Part shown: one piece after another, positions 31,290-39,337 of the stretch | How positions within the stretch are numbered: position 1 is the first letter of the stretch | How the letters are laid out: each line of letters opens with the position of its first letter | From: Clostridiales bacterium | GTDB lineage: Bacteria > Bacillota > Clostridia > Saccharofermentanales > Saccharofermentanaceae | Direction of reading: 5' to 3' | Assembly (NCBI GenBank): GCA_017964005.1 | Contig: JAGCSR010000004.1 | Coordinates: 1 to 39,337, forward strand | DNA: 39,337 nucleotides | Position numbers and translations under genes: made by a program | The notes under the pieces: model-generated | What the model was told of the DNA's origin: nothing | Databases searched by the model: none | The model's input: only the letters and a program-made list of their open reading frames with translations

Positions 31290-33809
31290 ATGAAGAGAAC
31301 GGTAAGGCTTGCAGCATATGTTCTGATAGGGACTATGGTTTTCGCGTTCGTTCCGAAGACTGCGTGGGCGAAGGCTCCGGAACCTTCGAAAGATAATAAC
31401 AACACATGCCTTGGAACAGGCGGCATATCAAATCCTCAAAAGCCGGAAGATAAGGATTCGCCTTGGACGGGAGATTATGTCTACTTTGGCGGCTATGACG
31501 GAAAGCCGATTAAGTTCCGTGTCCTTCAGAAGGACTGTACGGCATACACCGAGCAGAAAGCCCTGTTCTTAGACAGTGACGAATCCATTTTTAACGATCA
31601 GTTCAATAATGCTGCTCCCTTTTCCAATATGTGGGACGGAAGCCATATTCAGGAAGTCTTAAACACGGACTTTTATAACGGCTTCGATAAGTGTGAACAG
31701 GATGCGGTTGCGGTAAGTACGGGATTCGGCGGCCCCGAATTCTATGAACCCGGCATAGCATTATCCTCGTTCGGATCTCCCGTATCCGTAAACGACAAGA
31801 TTATCCTTTTGGATGCACGGGATGTGATCAATGAAGACTACGGTTACTCAGCTTTAACGGGGTTGAATGAAAACCTTGACTGGTTTATAGTTGAGAACCA
31901 TATCAAGGGAGGAACTTTCGGTATGTGGTACCTCCGCTCCGCCTATATGGAAGCCAACAATAACCATATGGCTGCCGTACATTTTCATGGTGAAGTCTTG
32001 AACACGGCCAACTGCTACGAACGGGGTGACGGCAATATAGGTGTCGCGCCCGCACTCAATGTGGATCAGGGGGCGGTCATCTTTGCAACTGCCGTAGGGA
32101 AGACAAAGAACGAATTTAAGCTCACTTTATCTGATGCTGATCTTACGGTTGCGATCCCTGACGGTGAAGCTGTGTCTGTGAACGAAACGAAGGTAACAGT
32201 TCCCTATGAGATAGGAGGCGCGGATTCAGAAAATGCAACAAGGGTATCTGTATTGATCCTCGACAAAGAATATCTGCTTGGAACGTCCAATGATGCCAAC
32301 ATCATAAGTTACGGATCGTTGGGTACGGTTAAAGATAAGAGCGGGACATTTACGATCCCTGAAGGATACGATATCGAAGGATGGGGCAAAGACTATTTCG
32401 TATATATTCTGGCAGAGGACATAAACGCGGCTTATGAGACAGATTACGCCAGTGTTCCGGTGATGGTAAATGTTCCGGGAAGCACACCGTCTTCTTCTCC
32501 TGCCAACACTCCGTCTCCTACACCCGTTGTAACTCCTGAAGCCATCAAGGATATGAATAACACCACGCTCGGAATATCGGGAATCTCAGATCCGGTCAAG
32601 CCTTCTGATCCTGATGCGGAATGGATTGGAGATAGGGTCTTTTTCGGAACATATAATGACAAGCCCATAAAGTTCCGTGTTCTTGCAAAAGATTCCACGG
32701 CGTATACATCTGACAAGGCATTGTTCCTGGATAGTGAAGATGTCCTCTTTAACGACTACTACGATAACACGGAGCCCCTGTCTCATTCATGGAAAGACAG
32801 TGATATAAGAGCGGTTCTTAACGGTAGATTCCTGGATGGATTTACATCCGTTGAGAAGGATTCGATAACGACAAGTTCCGGTGACGGGAAACGAGCATAC
32901 GATGATATGCTGACCTTTCACTTCGGAAATCCCGTCAGCGTGGAAGACAAGGTATTCCTTCTGGATGCCGCAGATGTTACCAACGAAGAATATGGTTATT
33001 CTTCCGACAGCGGAAGGACTGTGATCATGGAATTCGAGTTTGTCTTGAACCATAAGAAAAACGGATCGTTCAACTACTGGTGGCTCCGTTCAGGGTCCGC
33101 GGAAGATAAGAGTCACTACTGGTGGAGGAACCGCAAGTCTGAGACAGATGTCGGAGAAGTCTATCCTGACGGATCATTGGCAAGCTACAGCGTCAACACT
33201 CTTCTCGGTGTGTCGCCTGCTCTGAATATTGATCAGAAGTCGATACTATTTGCTTCCTCGATCGGCGATTCGAAAGATCAGTTCAAACTCACATTGATCG
33301 ATAAAGATCTTTCAGTGGCAATCCCTGAAGGCAAAGAAATATCTGCAGACGGTTCCCTTGTAAACTTGCCGTATGAGATAACATCAGATGCAACCCGCGC
33401 GTCTGTTCTCATACTTGATAAGGAATATTCGGAAGGTAATGCCGGTGATGCAAAGATCTTGTATTACGGCACCTTAGGTGATGCAGATTCTGCTGAAGGA
33501 AGTTTTGAGATCCCGGGAGGCAATAGTCTCGAAGGATGGGAAACAGACTACTTTGTATATATCTTTTCCGAAAAGATAACAGGTGAGTTCGAGACAGACT
33601 ATGCAAGTGTTCCTCTTAAGATCGAGTCTCCTTTTGCAAAGGATCCGGTTGCGACAGAAGCTCCCGCAGCAGATGTAAAAACGGCAGATGATGACGACTC
33701 AACGAACACTGTGGTCTTAGTCTCACTCGTGGCTTGTGCCGTTGCGGCAGGGTCTGCTGGAGTTGCTGTTACTGCAAAGAAAAAGAAAGATAAAGGAAAG
33801 CCGGAATAA
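31290..33809 (+). CDS. Surface protein with two tandem DUF6273-like units
   Basis: An 839-residue exported protein. The signal peptide ends near AWA (about residue 27). Two similar units follow: residues 34 to about 395 and 420 to about 780, joined by a Pro/Ser/Thr linker (GSTPSSSPANTPSPTP). Each unit begins NNT-CLG or NNT-TLG and has a DUF6273-like half (YVYFGGYDGKPIKFRVLQKD, then MWYLRS or WWLRS and APALNVDQ or SPALNIDQ). Each then has a beta-rich half (FKLTLSDADLTVAIPDGEAV, DYFVYILAEDI). The end is one hydrophobic helix and a Lys-rich tail (AKKKKDKGKPE), so it is held in the membrane. The function is unknown. GGGAGG precedes the ATG. Confidence 0.82.
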   Translation: MKRTVRLAAYVLIGTMVFAFVPKTAWAKAPEPSKDNNNTCLGTGGISNPQKPEDKDSPWTGDYVYFGGYDGKPIKFRVLQKDCTAYTEQKALFLDSDESIFNDQFNNAAPFSNMWDGSHIQEVLNTDFYNGFDKCEQDAVAVSTGFGGPEFYEPGIALSSFGSPVSVNDKIILLDARDVINEDYGYSALTGLNENLDWFIVENHIKGGTFGMWYLRSAYMEANNNHMAAVHFHGEVLNTANCYERGDGNIGVAPALNVDQGAVIFATAVGKTKNEFKLTLSDADLTVAIPDGEAVSVNETKVTVPYEIGGADSENATRVSVLILDKEYLLGTSNDANIISYGSLGTVKDKSGTFTIPEGYDIEGWGKDYFVYILAEDINAAYETDYASVPVMVNVPGSTPSSSPANTPSPTPVVTPEAIKDMNNTTLGISGISDPVKPSDPDAEWIGDRVFFGTYNDKPIKFRVLAKDSTAYTSDKALFLDSEDVLFNDYYDNTEPLSHSWKDSDIRAVLNGRFLDGFTSVEKDSITTSSGDGKRAYDDMLTFHFGNPVSVEDKVFLLDAADVTNEEYGYSSDSGRTVIMEFEFVLNHKKNGSFNYWWLRSGSAEDKSHYWWRNRKSETDVGEVYPDGSLASYSVNTLLGVSPALNIDQKSILFASSIGDSKDQFKLTLIDKDLSVAIPEGKEISADGSLVNLPYEITSDATRASVLILDKEYSEGNAGDAKILYYGTLGDADSAEGSFEIPGGNSLEGWETDYFVYIFSEKITGEFETDYASVPLKIESPFAKDPVATEAPAADVKTADDDDSTNTVVLVSLVACAVAAGSAGVAVTAKKKKDKGKPE
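31389..33630 (+). repeat. Internal tandem duplication in the DUF6273-like protein gene
   Basis: The coding units at 31389-32475 and 32547-33630 encode clearly related blocks of about 360 residues. The DNA copies have diverged well beyond recombination-level identity, so the duplication is old. Confidence 0.8.
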
Positions 33810-33830
33810 AAGTCCATACAAAATACACAT

Positions 33831-33863
33831 TGCTTTCATAGGCACTCCATCTTGACTTGATAA
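33831..33863 (+). promoter_or_regulatory. Shared upstream motif, copy 2
   Basis: TGCTTTCATA (33831-33840), 18 bases, then GATAA (33859-33863), identical in sequence and spacing to the copy at 31210. A separate TTGACT at 33852-33857 could be a vegetative -35. Confidence 0.5.
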
Positions 33864-33911
33864 ACTCTTTTCGTAAGGTACGGAATTGTATCATTGCGAA
33901 AGGAGCTTATT

Positions 33912-36431
33912 ATGAAGAAAACAATTGCTTTGCTGCTGGGCTTATCAATGCTGATGCCTCTTGCGGCATGCAGCCCGAACGCTGAGCCTGCCGTAACATC
34001 GGAGACTTCCGGAGAAGTTACTTCCGGTACGACTTCGACACAAGAGAGTAACGCGGAAACAGAATATAAATATCAGAAGTACGCATCCATGACTCCGGAG
34101 GAGATCGTCGCGGATCTTACTATCGAACAGAAAGCATCCCAGATGGTAATGCCTCTTCTCGAGAATGTCAGCAGTGAAGAGATGGCAGCACACTCATACG
34201 GATCTATCTACGCGGATGATGACATTAAGACTTCCTCCCAGTGGCGAAGGATGGTTGATAGTCCTCAGCAGGCCGCGATAGAGATGGGGGACGGGATCCC
34301 TTACCTCATTGCACAGGATGATGTTCATGGAGTAGGGTACTGTATAAATGCTGTATATTTTCCTCATAACATAGGTGTGGGTGCAGCCAACGATCCGGAC
34401 CTTGCATATCAGATGGGAAAGATCACTGCGGATGAAGCCCTGATCTGCCATATGCGCTGGAACCTCTACCCTTGTGTTGCCCAGTCCAACGATCCGAGAT
34501 GGGGAAGGAATTATGAATGTTATTCTTCAGATCTTGAGATCATAAAGAATATGTCTTCGGCATATACCAAAGGCCTGATCGACGGAGGAGCCGTTGCATG
34601 TGCCAAGCACTTCTTCGGTGACGGCAATGTCCTGTACGGAACAGGAGAGAAGAGCGATTACGACCGCATCATCGACCGCGGTGATTCCAGGCTTACTCAG
34701 GATCAGATCGATGAACTCATCAAGGTCTATCAGGAACAGATAGATGCCGGCGTTCAGACCATCATGGTAAGTTATTCTTCACTGAACGGGAAGAAGATGC
34801 ACGAGAACAAAGAATACATAATGAAGCTCAAAGATGAGATGGGTTTCGAGGGATTCATCGTAAGCGACAGCATGGCGATCAGGAACACATCACTTCCCAC
34901 ATACGAAGATCAGGTCATAAGCGCGGTCAACTGCGGTATCGATGCGCTCATGGAAGGTGAGAGATACGATGAAGCAAGACAGATCATAATCGATGCGGCA
35001 GGCACCGGGAAGATATCCGAAGACCGTATCAACGATGCGGTTACAAGGATCATAAAAGTTAAGAAAGATGCAGGTGTCTTTGACGATCCCTTCTGTGAGA
35101 ACCTTACGACTGTTCAGGAAAATGTCGGATCTTTGGAATACCGTAAAGTTGCAGAGCAACTGGTAGAGAAGAGCCTTGTTCTCTTAAAGAACGATAAGAA
35201 CACATTACCCATTAAACCGGGGACCAAGATCTATATCACGGGACCTGGAGCAGATGACGGTGCAGCTCAGTGCGGCGGATGGACTTTGGCCTGGGACGGA
35301 AGTCCCACCTCTGACATGGACGGTGTAGTGACCATAAAGAAAGCTTTCGAGAAATATGCTCAAGATTACGGTATAGAGATTATCACGGATCCAGCCGGGG
35401 CGAAGGATGCGGATGCAGTGATCTTATGTGTAGGTGAGAAGGCATATTCGGAGTGGTTCGGTGATACTGAAGATATGGAGCTTTGCGGCAAGATGGGACT
35501 CGAAGGCAACCGTGATGCCATCAATGAAGCAGCAAGACTCGGAAAACCTACGGTTACATGCATCATTGCCGGAAGACAGGTGATATTGGATCAGAATGAT
35601 ATGGCAAACTGGGACAGTGTTGTCATGTGCTATCTGCCGGGTTCAGAAGGCAAAGGAATAACAGATGTTCTCTGCGGGTGCAATGATTTCACCGGAAGAC
35701 TTCCTGAACCATGGTACGGATCGGTCAATCAGATCAGAACAGATAAGCATGTATGGGATATAGGATACGGTTTATCCTATGGCGCAGGTTTTACACCCCG
35801 CACTGAACCTCAAACAGTCGTGGAAGTTCCTGATACTGTTGATGACAATAATGCAGATGCAACTGATCCCATGGCAGGAACTAACTACACCAGGGGTGTT
35901 GTCGAAAATTATGTTTACAGCAATGAATACGCCAAGATCGATCTTGATATATCACCGGATCTCATGCAGATGTCCGATGAGGAGATCGCGGAGAATAATG
36001 CCGGAGCTCAGGGCGACCTTAACGACAAGGATGGACTCAGGCAGGCGGCAACGGTAACGGATGCAAGCTTCATGAGCGATTGGCGTGAACACGGTGACAC
36101 GGATTATGTCGATATATCTTTTGTTAATACGACTCTGGGAATGCCCGATGTTCCGGACTGCTCCGAGAACGATTATCTTGATGCCGAGCAGGACTTCATG
36201 AAGCGTACTCTTGAGAAGCAAGGTTTTAAGGCAGAATTCAAGGACCGTACGACCGTAACTTTGGGAGGCAACGATTATGTGAGAGCCACATATGACCTGG
36301 ATCTCGGAGAGATGGGATCGGGAATCCAGACAGTACATACATATGTGAGGAAGATCGATAATGACCTCATGATAGTCATCACGGTAAGCGGTATTCTTCC
36401 TGTTGCCGATTACGATGCAATGTTCAAATAA
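33912..36431 (+). CDS. GH3 family lipoprotein with extra C-terminal domain
   Basis: An 839-residue lipoprotein. ATG 33912 is chosen because AAAGGAG precedes it and the signal peptide begins there; lipobox LAAC gives Cys20. The GH3 barrel (about 55-390) has LIAQDDVHGV, NDPRWGRNYECYS and CAKHFFGDG, with nucleophile Asp319 in IVSDSMAI. The GH3 C-terminal sandwich (about 410-640) follows with SLVLLKNDKNTLPIKPG and LPEPWYGSVNQ. After an Asp/Asn-rich linker, residues about 660-839 form a separate domain (NYVYSNEYAKIDLDISPD, DDLMIVITVSG-like end), similar in style to PsbP-like modules of clostridial lipoproteins. It should act outside the cell on glucans or xylo-oligosaccharides. Confidence 0.85.
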   Translation: MKKTIALLLGLSMLMPLAACSPNAEPAVTSETSGEVTSGTTSTQESNAETEYKYQKYASMTPEEIVADLTIEQKASQMVMPLLENVSSEEMAAHSYGSIYADDDIKTSSQWRRMVDSPQQAAIEMGDGIPYLIAQDDVHGVGYCINAVYFPHNIGVGAANDPDLAYQMGKITADEALICHMRWNLYPCVAQSNDPRWGRNYECYSSDLEIIKNMSSAYTKGLIDGGAVACAKHFFGDGNVLYGTGEKSDYDRIIDRGDSRLTQDQIDELIKVYQEQIDAGVQTIMVSYSSLNGKKMHENKEYIMKLKDEMGFEGFIVSDSMAIRNTSLPTYEDQVISAVNCGIDALMEGERYDEARQIIIDAAGTGKISEDRINDAVTRIIKVKKDAGVFDDPFCENLTTVQENVGSLEYRKVAEQLVEKSLVLLKNDKNTLPIKPGTKIYITGPGADDGAAQCGGWTLAWDGSPTSDMDGVVTIKKAFEKYAQDYGIEIITDPAGAKDADAVILCVGEKAYSEWFGDTEDMELCGKMGLEGNRDAINEAARLGKPTVTCIIAGRQVILDQNDMANWDSVVMCYLPGSEGKGITDVLCGCNDFTGRLPEPWYGSVNQIRTDKHVWDIGYGLSYGAGFTPRTEPQTVVEVPDTVDDNNADATDPMAGTNYTRGVVENYVYSNEYAKIDLDISPDLMQMSDEEIAENNAGAQGDLNDKDGLRQAATVTDASFMSDWREHGDTDYVDISFVNTTLGMPDVPDCSENDYLDAEQDFMKRTLEKQGFKAEFKDRTTVTLGGNDYVRATYDLDLGEMGSGIQTVHTYVRKIDNDLMIVITVSGILPVADYDAMFK

Positions 36432-36467
36432 CAGTTAACTTCTTACTACAGTTCTTGTTTGTGCGAT

Positions 36468-36502
36468 GACTGCCGTGCCTGACTTATGCAGGTTCGGCAG
36501 TC
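36468..36502. terminator. Hairpin between convergent GH3 and CPBP genes
   Basis: GACTGCCG (36468-36475) and CGGCAGTC (36495-36502) pair perfectly, with an inner CCTG/CAGG helix. No long T-run follows on either side, so it is a weak or bidirectional terminator candidate. It overlaps the last codons of the CPBP gene. Confidence 0.45.
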
Positions 36503-37464
36503 TTGCTGTCCGGGCCTTTCCTTTTTGACGGTAAGAAGATAAGAAGCGCTATGACCAGAAGCTGGACACAGGATACCATAAGGCCTCCTTCGAATCCGAA
36601 GGATCCCCCGTTGATTATCTGATTGCCGGAGTCATTGAATATAAAGATCGAGACCGGACTCGGAAGTCCGCTGACATAGGTGCCGAGGATATGTCCCTGG
36701 AAGAAATTCCATGCCGTGTGGGCAGCCCAGCAGATCCAGATGTTGTCGAATCTTATGAACAATACCGCAAAGAATACGCCTGCACCGAAAAGATTAAGAA
36801 CGGATAAGATGGTCATGCCGGGATTGAGTCCGTGGAGCATTGCAAAGATATAAGAAGATATGAGGACTGCCCAAACATTCCTGAGCTTGTTGTTCCGGAA
36901 GGAGTTCCTGAGGGATACCATAAGGAATCCTCTGTTCATTATCTCTTCTGCGCCGCCCTGGATCAGATATCCTGCAAAGTAGACGATCAATAGCGGAAAA
37001 TTGACGGATGAACTGAGTTCGAAAGAACCGTTCCCTGATATCATGCACATCAGTCCTGCCGCCGTTATCATGGCACCGCCGATCCCGAATCCCATAAGGA
37101 ACTGCAAGGGCGCTCCTTTCCTGGTGTAGCCGAGTGAGACCGTGCTTCGCTTCTCGATCTTACGGGCATAGATGATACAGACGATATAAGAGACTATGAA
37201 TGTATAAAGCGATGCGATGAGGACGATAGGATTGTGCTGAAGAAATTCGACCAGCGAGTCGATCCCGGAACTTTCCGTGAAGGAATCCTTAATGTCGTTG
37301 GAACTGAACACAGCTATTCCCATGGCCACCGTGACTATGACGTTCGCCACCAGGTAGAAGATCAGATATACAAGAAAGAATATGAGGATCTGGATAACAG
37401 GCTTAAATTTTCTTTGGGCCTTTTCTGCTTCTGTGAATACGATACTGTTTTTGTCGGAAATCAT
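36484..37464 (-). CDS. CPBP family intramembrane glutamic protease
   Basis: A 326-residue polytopic membrane protein with about eight helices. The CPBP (CAAX protease/bacteriocin-processing, Abi) motifs are present: GAEEIMNRG with Glu173, Glu174 and Arg178; FAMLHGLNPG with His211; and HTAWNFFQG with His249 and Asn253. Such proteins cleave membrane peptides or prenylated proteins, or give bacteriocin immunity; the target is not readable and no bacteriocin gene is seen nearby. GGGGGG-type purines precede the ATG. Confidence 0.9.
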   Translation of the reverse strand: MISDKNSIVFTEAEKAQRKFKPVIQILIFFLVYLIFYLVANVIVTVAMGIAVFSSNDIKDSFTESSGIDSLVEFLQHNPIVLIASLYTFIVSYIVCIIYARKIEKRSTVSLGYTRKGAPLQFLMGFGIGGAMITAAGLMCMISGNGSFELSSSVNFPLLIVYFAGYLIQGGAEEIMNRGFLMVSLRNSFRNNKLRNVWAVLISSYIFAMLHGLNPGMTILSVLNLFGAGVFFAVLFIRFDNIWICWAAHTAWNFFQGHILGTYVSGLPSPVSIFIFNDSGNQIINGGSFGFEGGLMVSCVQLLVIALLIFLPSKRKGPDSKTAEPA

Positions 37465-37538
37465 AGTTATACCCCCCTTTGTTTCAAACAGTATGAATAT
37501 ATCACAGATGAGGCAGTTTTAGACCCGGAAAACATGTC

Positions 37539-37567
37539 TTGACATTAATGGTATCAAGGCATATCAT
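37539..37567 (+). promoter_or_regulatory. Strong promoter before the Met-rich small ORF
   Basis: TTGACA (37539-37544), exactly 17 bases, then TATCAT (37562-37567). The predicted start near 37574 leaves a short leader before the ribosome site AAAAAGGAGG. Confidence 0.8.
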
Positions 37568-37597
37568 TGATTAAATCCAAAAAGGAGGCTGCCCCAG

Positions 37598-37684
37598 ATG
37601 CGTAAAGACACGATGTCTATGATGTATATGTTCATGTTTATGTATGATGGAACATCATATGGCATTGGTAACGCGCCCGAATGA
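37598..37684 (+). CDS. Met-rich 28-residue small ORF (possible leader peptide)
   Basis: A 28-codon frame from ATG 37598 to TGA. AAGGAGG lies 8-9 bases upstream, a strong ribosome site. Seven of the 28 residues are Met, most within MSMMYMFMFMY, and the tail is DGTSYGIGNAPE. It lies between a near-consensus promoter and a terminator hairpin that precedes the acetyltransferase gene. That is the layout of a transcription-attenuation leader; a small expressed membrane-active peptide is the other option. No homologue is recognised. Confidence 0.6.
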   Translation: MRKDTMSMMYMFMFMYDGTSYGIGNAPE

Positions 37685-37711
37685 CAGTCTGATAAATTGA
37701 TCGGTAATACC

Positions 37712-37744
37712 AAGGCCATTTGTCGTAAGATGAGTGGCCTTTTT
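37712..37744 (+). terminator. Terminator/attenuator between the small ORF and the GNAT gene
   Basis: AAGGCCA (37712-37718) and TGGCCTT (37735-37741) pair, with three more inner pairs including wobbles, followed by a T-run at 37740-37744. It lies 28 bases after the small ORF stop and 22 bases before the GNAT start. Confidence 0.75.
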
Positions 37745-37766
37745 GTTTTCGGAGAAGGAGGAGAAA

Positions 37767-38234
37767 ATGGATATCAGAAGGATCAGAGAAGATGATGCGA
37801 AAGAAGTGTCGGATCTTATCCGCAGGACGATCAGGATATCAAATGCGAAGGACTACCCTGAGGATGTTATAGATTCTCTCATCGATTGGGAGACTCCCGA
37901 GCATGTTCTGGAAAGAGCAGGGTGGACCCACTTTTATGTTGTTGTCGATGAAGGCACCATCATCGGGTGCGGCGCAATAGGTCCGTACTGGGGCAAGGAG
38001 GATGAGAGCAGTCTGTTCACGATCTTTGTCCTTCCCGAATACCAGGGGAAGGGAGTGGGACGCGCGATAATAGAAACTCTCGAGCAGGACGAGTTCTTCC
38101 TCCGTGCAAGAAGGATCGAGATTCCCGCTTCCGTTACAGGAGTCCCCTTCTATCGGAAGATGGGATATGACTACAAAAACGGAATAACCGAACCTGACGA
38201 GGAACACCTGATCAGACTGGAGAAGAACAGATGA
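37767..38234 (+). CDS. GNAT family N-acetyltransferase
   Basis: A 155-residue acetyltransferase. ATG 37767 is chosen because AAGGAGGAG lies just upstream and the family start MDIRRIREDDAKEVSDLI begins there; in-frame codons further up lie in the terminator. The acetyl-CoA motif is VLPEYQGKGVGRAIIETL, and VPFYRKMGY is the usual C-terminal block. The acceptor (amine, amino acid, protein or drug) is unknown. Its transcript probably starts at the promoter at 37539 and must pass the terminator at 37712. Confidence 0.9.
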   Translation: MDIRRIREDDAKEVSDLIRRTIRISNAKDYPEDVIDSLIDWETPEHVLERAGWTHFYVVVDEGTIIGCGAIGPYWGKEDESSLFTIFVLPEYQGKGVGRAIIETLEQDEFFLRARRIEIPASVTGVPFYRKMGYDYKNGITEPDEEHLIRLEKNR

Positions 38235-38331
38235 GTAAGGATTGTTCTTCTGCGCGAAAATCTTAGCGGGAAAATCTTCCCTAAAAATGTTATCATTGTT
38301 TTGTAAAAAAATTACATTGCGAGAGGTGCGT

Positions 38332-39312
38332 ATGAAAAAGAACGAGCGTAAGGATCTGGTTACCAATATCTACACGGCAGACCCGTCTGCACATGTTTTC
38401 GACGGCAAGATCTACATCTATCCTTCACACGATGAAGACCTTGACATTCCCGAGGATGATGACGGCGAGCAGTATGTAATGAAGGATTATCACATCCTGT
38501 CCATGGATTCTTTGGACAGCGAGTGTGTTGACAACGGTGTTGCCTTGAGCGAGACTGACATCCCGTGGGTGGGAAGGCAGCTGTGGGCGCCGGACGCGAT
38601 CTTCACAAACGGCAAGTACTATCTTGTATTCCCGGCAAAGGACAAGAATGAGATCTTCAGGATCGGTGTTGCCGAGTCGGATTCTCCCGTAGGCCCCTTC
38701 AAGCCTCAGGACAATTTCATAGAGGGCAGCTACAGTATCGACCCCGCGGTCTTCCAAGATGACGACGGCAGGATCTGGTGCTATAACGGCGGACTCTGGG
38801 GCGGCCAGCTTGAGATGTGGCAGTCCGGATCTTTCAATCCCGACGAGCGCCGTCCCGAGGGTGACGACAAGGCACTGTGCGCTCTTGTTGCCGAGTTCAA
38901 GCCGACCATGGATGCTTATGTCGCACCGCCCAAGATGATCACCATCCTCGACGAGAACGGCGAGCCCATCAAGGCAGGCGACGAGGATCGCAGATACTTC
39001 GAAGACCCTTGGATGCACAAGTTCAACGGCAAGTACTATTTCTCATATTCAACGGGTACGACACATTATATCTGCTACGCTGAAGGCGACTCACCCGAGG
39101 GCCCTTTCACATACAAGGGCAGGGTAATGGAACCTGTTATCGGATGGACTACCCACCATTCCATCGTCGAGATCGACGGCGAATGGTATCTGTTCTATCA
39201 CGACGCTAAGAGGGCAGGCGGGTGCTCACACAAGAGAAGTGTTAAGTTCACCAAGCTCAATATCGCAGAGGACGGAACCATCGAGAAGATCTATCCTTAC
39301 GATCACGAGTAA
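38332..39312 (+). CDS. Glycoside hydrolase family 43 protein
   Basis: A 326-residue, signal-less GH43 five-bladed propeller. The catalytic base is Asp17 in ADPSAHVFDGKIYIYPSHD. The pKa-modulating Asp is Asp137 in SIDPAVFQDDDGRIW, and the general acid is Glu224 in YFEDPWMHKFNGKYYFSYS. The end TTHHSIVEIDGEWYLFYHD is also typical. Family members are beta-xylosidases or alpha-arabinofuranosidases; the choice is not readable. ATG 38332 is taken because GAGAGG precedes it; the longer open frame upstream is not family-like. It is complete within the window. Confidence 0.92.
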   Translation: MKKNERKDLVTNIYTADPSAHVFDGKIYIYPSHDEDLDIPEDDDGEQYVMKDYHILSMDSLDSECVDNGVALSETDIPWVGRQLWAPDAIFTNGKYYLVFPAKDKNEIFRIGVAESDSPVGPFKPQDNFIEGSYSIDPAVFQDDDGRIWCYNGGLWGGQLEMWQSGSFNPDERRPEGDDKALCALVAEFKPTMDAYVAPPKMITILDENGEPIKAGDEDRRYFEDPWMHKFNGKYYFSYSTGTTHYICYAEGDSPEGPFTYKGRVMEPVIGWTTHHSIVEIDGEWYLFYHDAKRAGGCSHKRSVKFTKLNIAEDGTIEKIYPYDHE

Positions 39313-39337
39313 AAAGATCCTATTCGGAAATAATAAA

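Noticed and set aside
36484..37464. CPBP protease as part of a bacteriocin or abortive-infection system
   Set aside because: No bacteriocin precursor, immunity gene or other defence gene is adjacent; the Abi name is only historical for this family.

Overview
The window looks like a chromosomal piece of an anaerobic member of the Clostridia (Firmicutes/Bacillota), roughly half GC, probably a fibre-degrading gut or rumen type. Reasons: the six-cysteine SCIFF peptide with its radical-SAM maturase (a clostridial hallmark), Veg, DivIC, RqcP, the Firmicutes order ffs-dnaX-ybaB-recR, formate-tetrahydrofolate ligase, Thr-rich linkers in exported proteins, and several glycosidases (two GH3, one GH43). 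The genus cannot be fixed from sequence reading alone.

Layout. 1-140: the 3' end of an IS3-family element, followed by short TTTGATAGAAAA repeats. 227-2811 (minus): a DJ-1/PfpI protein and a large secreted NlpC/P60-like wall protein. 2905-6580 (plus): a heterodimeric ABC exporter with one degenerate and one consensus ATPase half, closed by a strong terminator. 6654-8225 (minus): an acidic lipoprotein of unknown function. 8282-11346 (minus): the SCIFF locus (scfB, scfA) behind an Orn/Lys/Arg decarboxylase, with an internal promoter for scfA and a terminator between scfA and scfB. 11430-12263 (minus): a zinc-ribbon protein with a degenerate HD domain, followed upstream by a 404-base hairpin-rich spacer. 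12668-12934 (plus): a small conserved-looking protein.

12935-16975 (minus): housekeeping block divIC, rqcP, recR, ybaB, dnaX and the small SRP RNA. 17020-19947 (minus): a catalytically dead beta-lactamase-fold protein behind fhs. 20224-23312 (plus): veg and a GH3 enzyme with permuted domains. 23378-24112 (minus): an RsuA-type pseudouridine synthase. 24187-27752 (plus): Smr protein, family-4 uracil-DNA glycosylase, tRNA-Gln(CTG), a membrane diguanylate cyclase, a tautomerase and a PlsC-type acyltransferase.

27805-36431 (plus): an OmpR-type response regulator, its histidine kinase and a beta-lactamase-family lipoprotein form an apparent operon. They are followed by a surface protein with two tandem DUF6273-like units and a GH3 lipoprotein with an extra C-terminal domain. 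The last two genes share an upstream motif, TGCTTTCATA-N18-GATAA, and could be one regulon. 36484-37464 (minus): a CPBP membrane protease. 37539-38234 (plus): a canonical promoter, a 28-codon Met-rich small ORF, a terminator and then a GNAT acetyltransferase, which has the form of an attenuation unit. 38332-39312 (plus): a GH43 glycosidase.

Three genes (starts at 2811 minus, 24187 plus, 27805 plus) have TATAAT placed 6-7 bases before the ATG and no well-placed Shine-Dalgarno, suggesting leaderless transcripts. No CRISPR array, prophage or complete defence system was seen.
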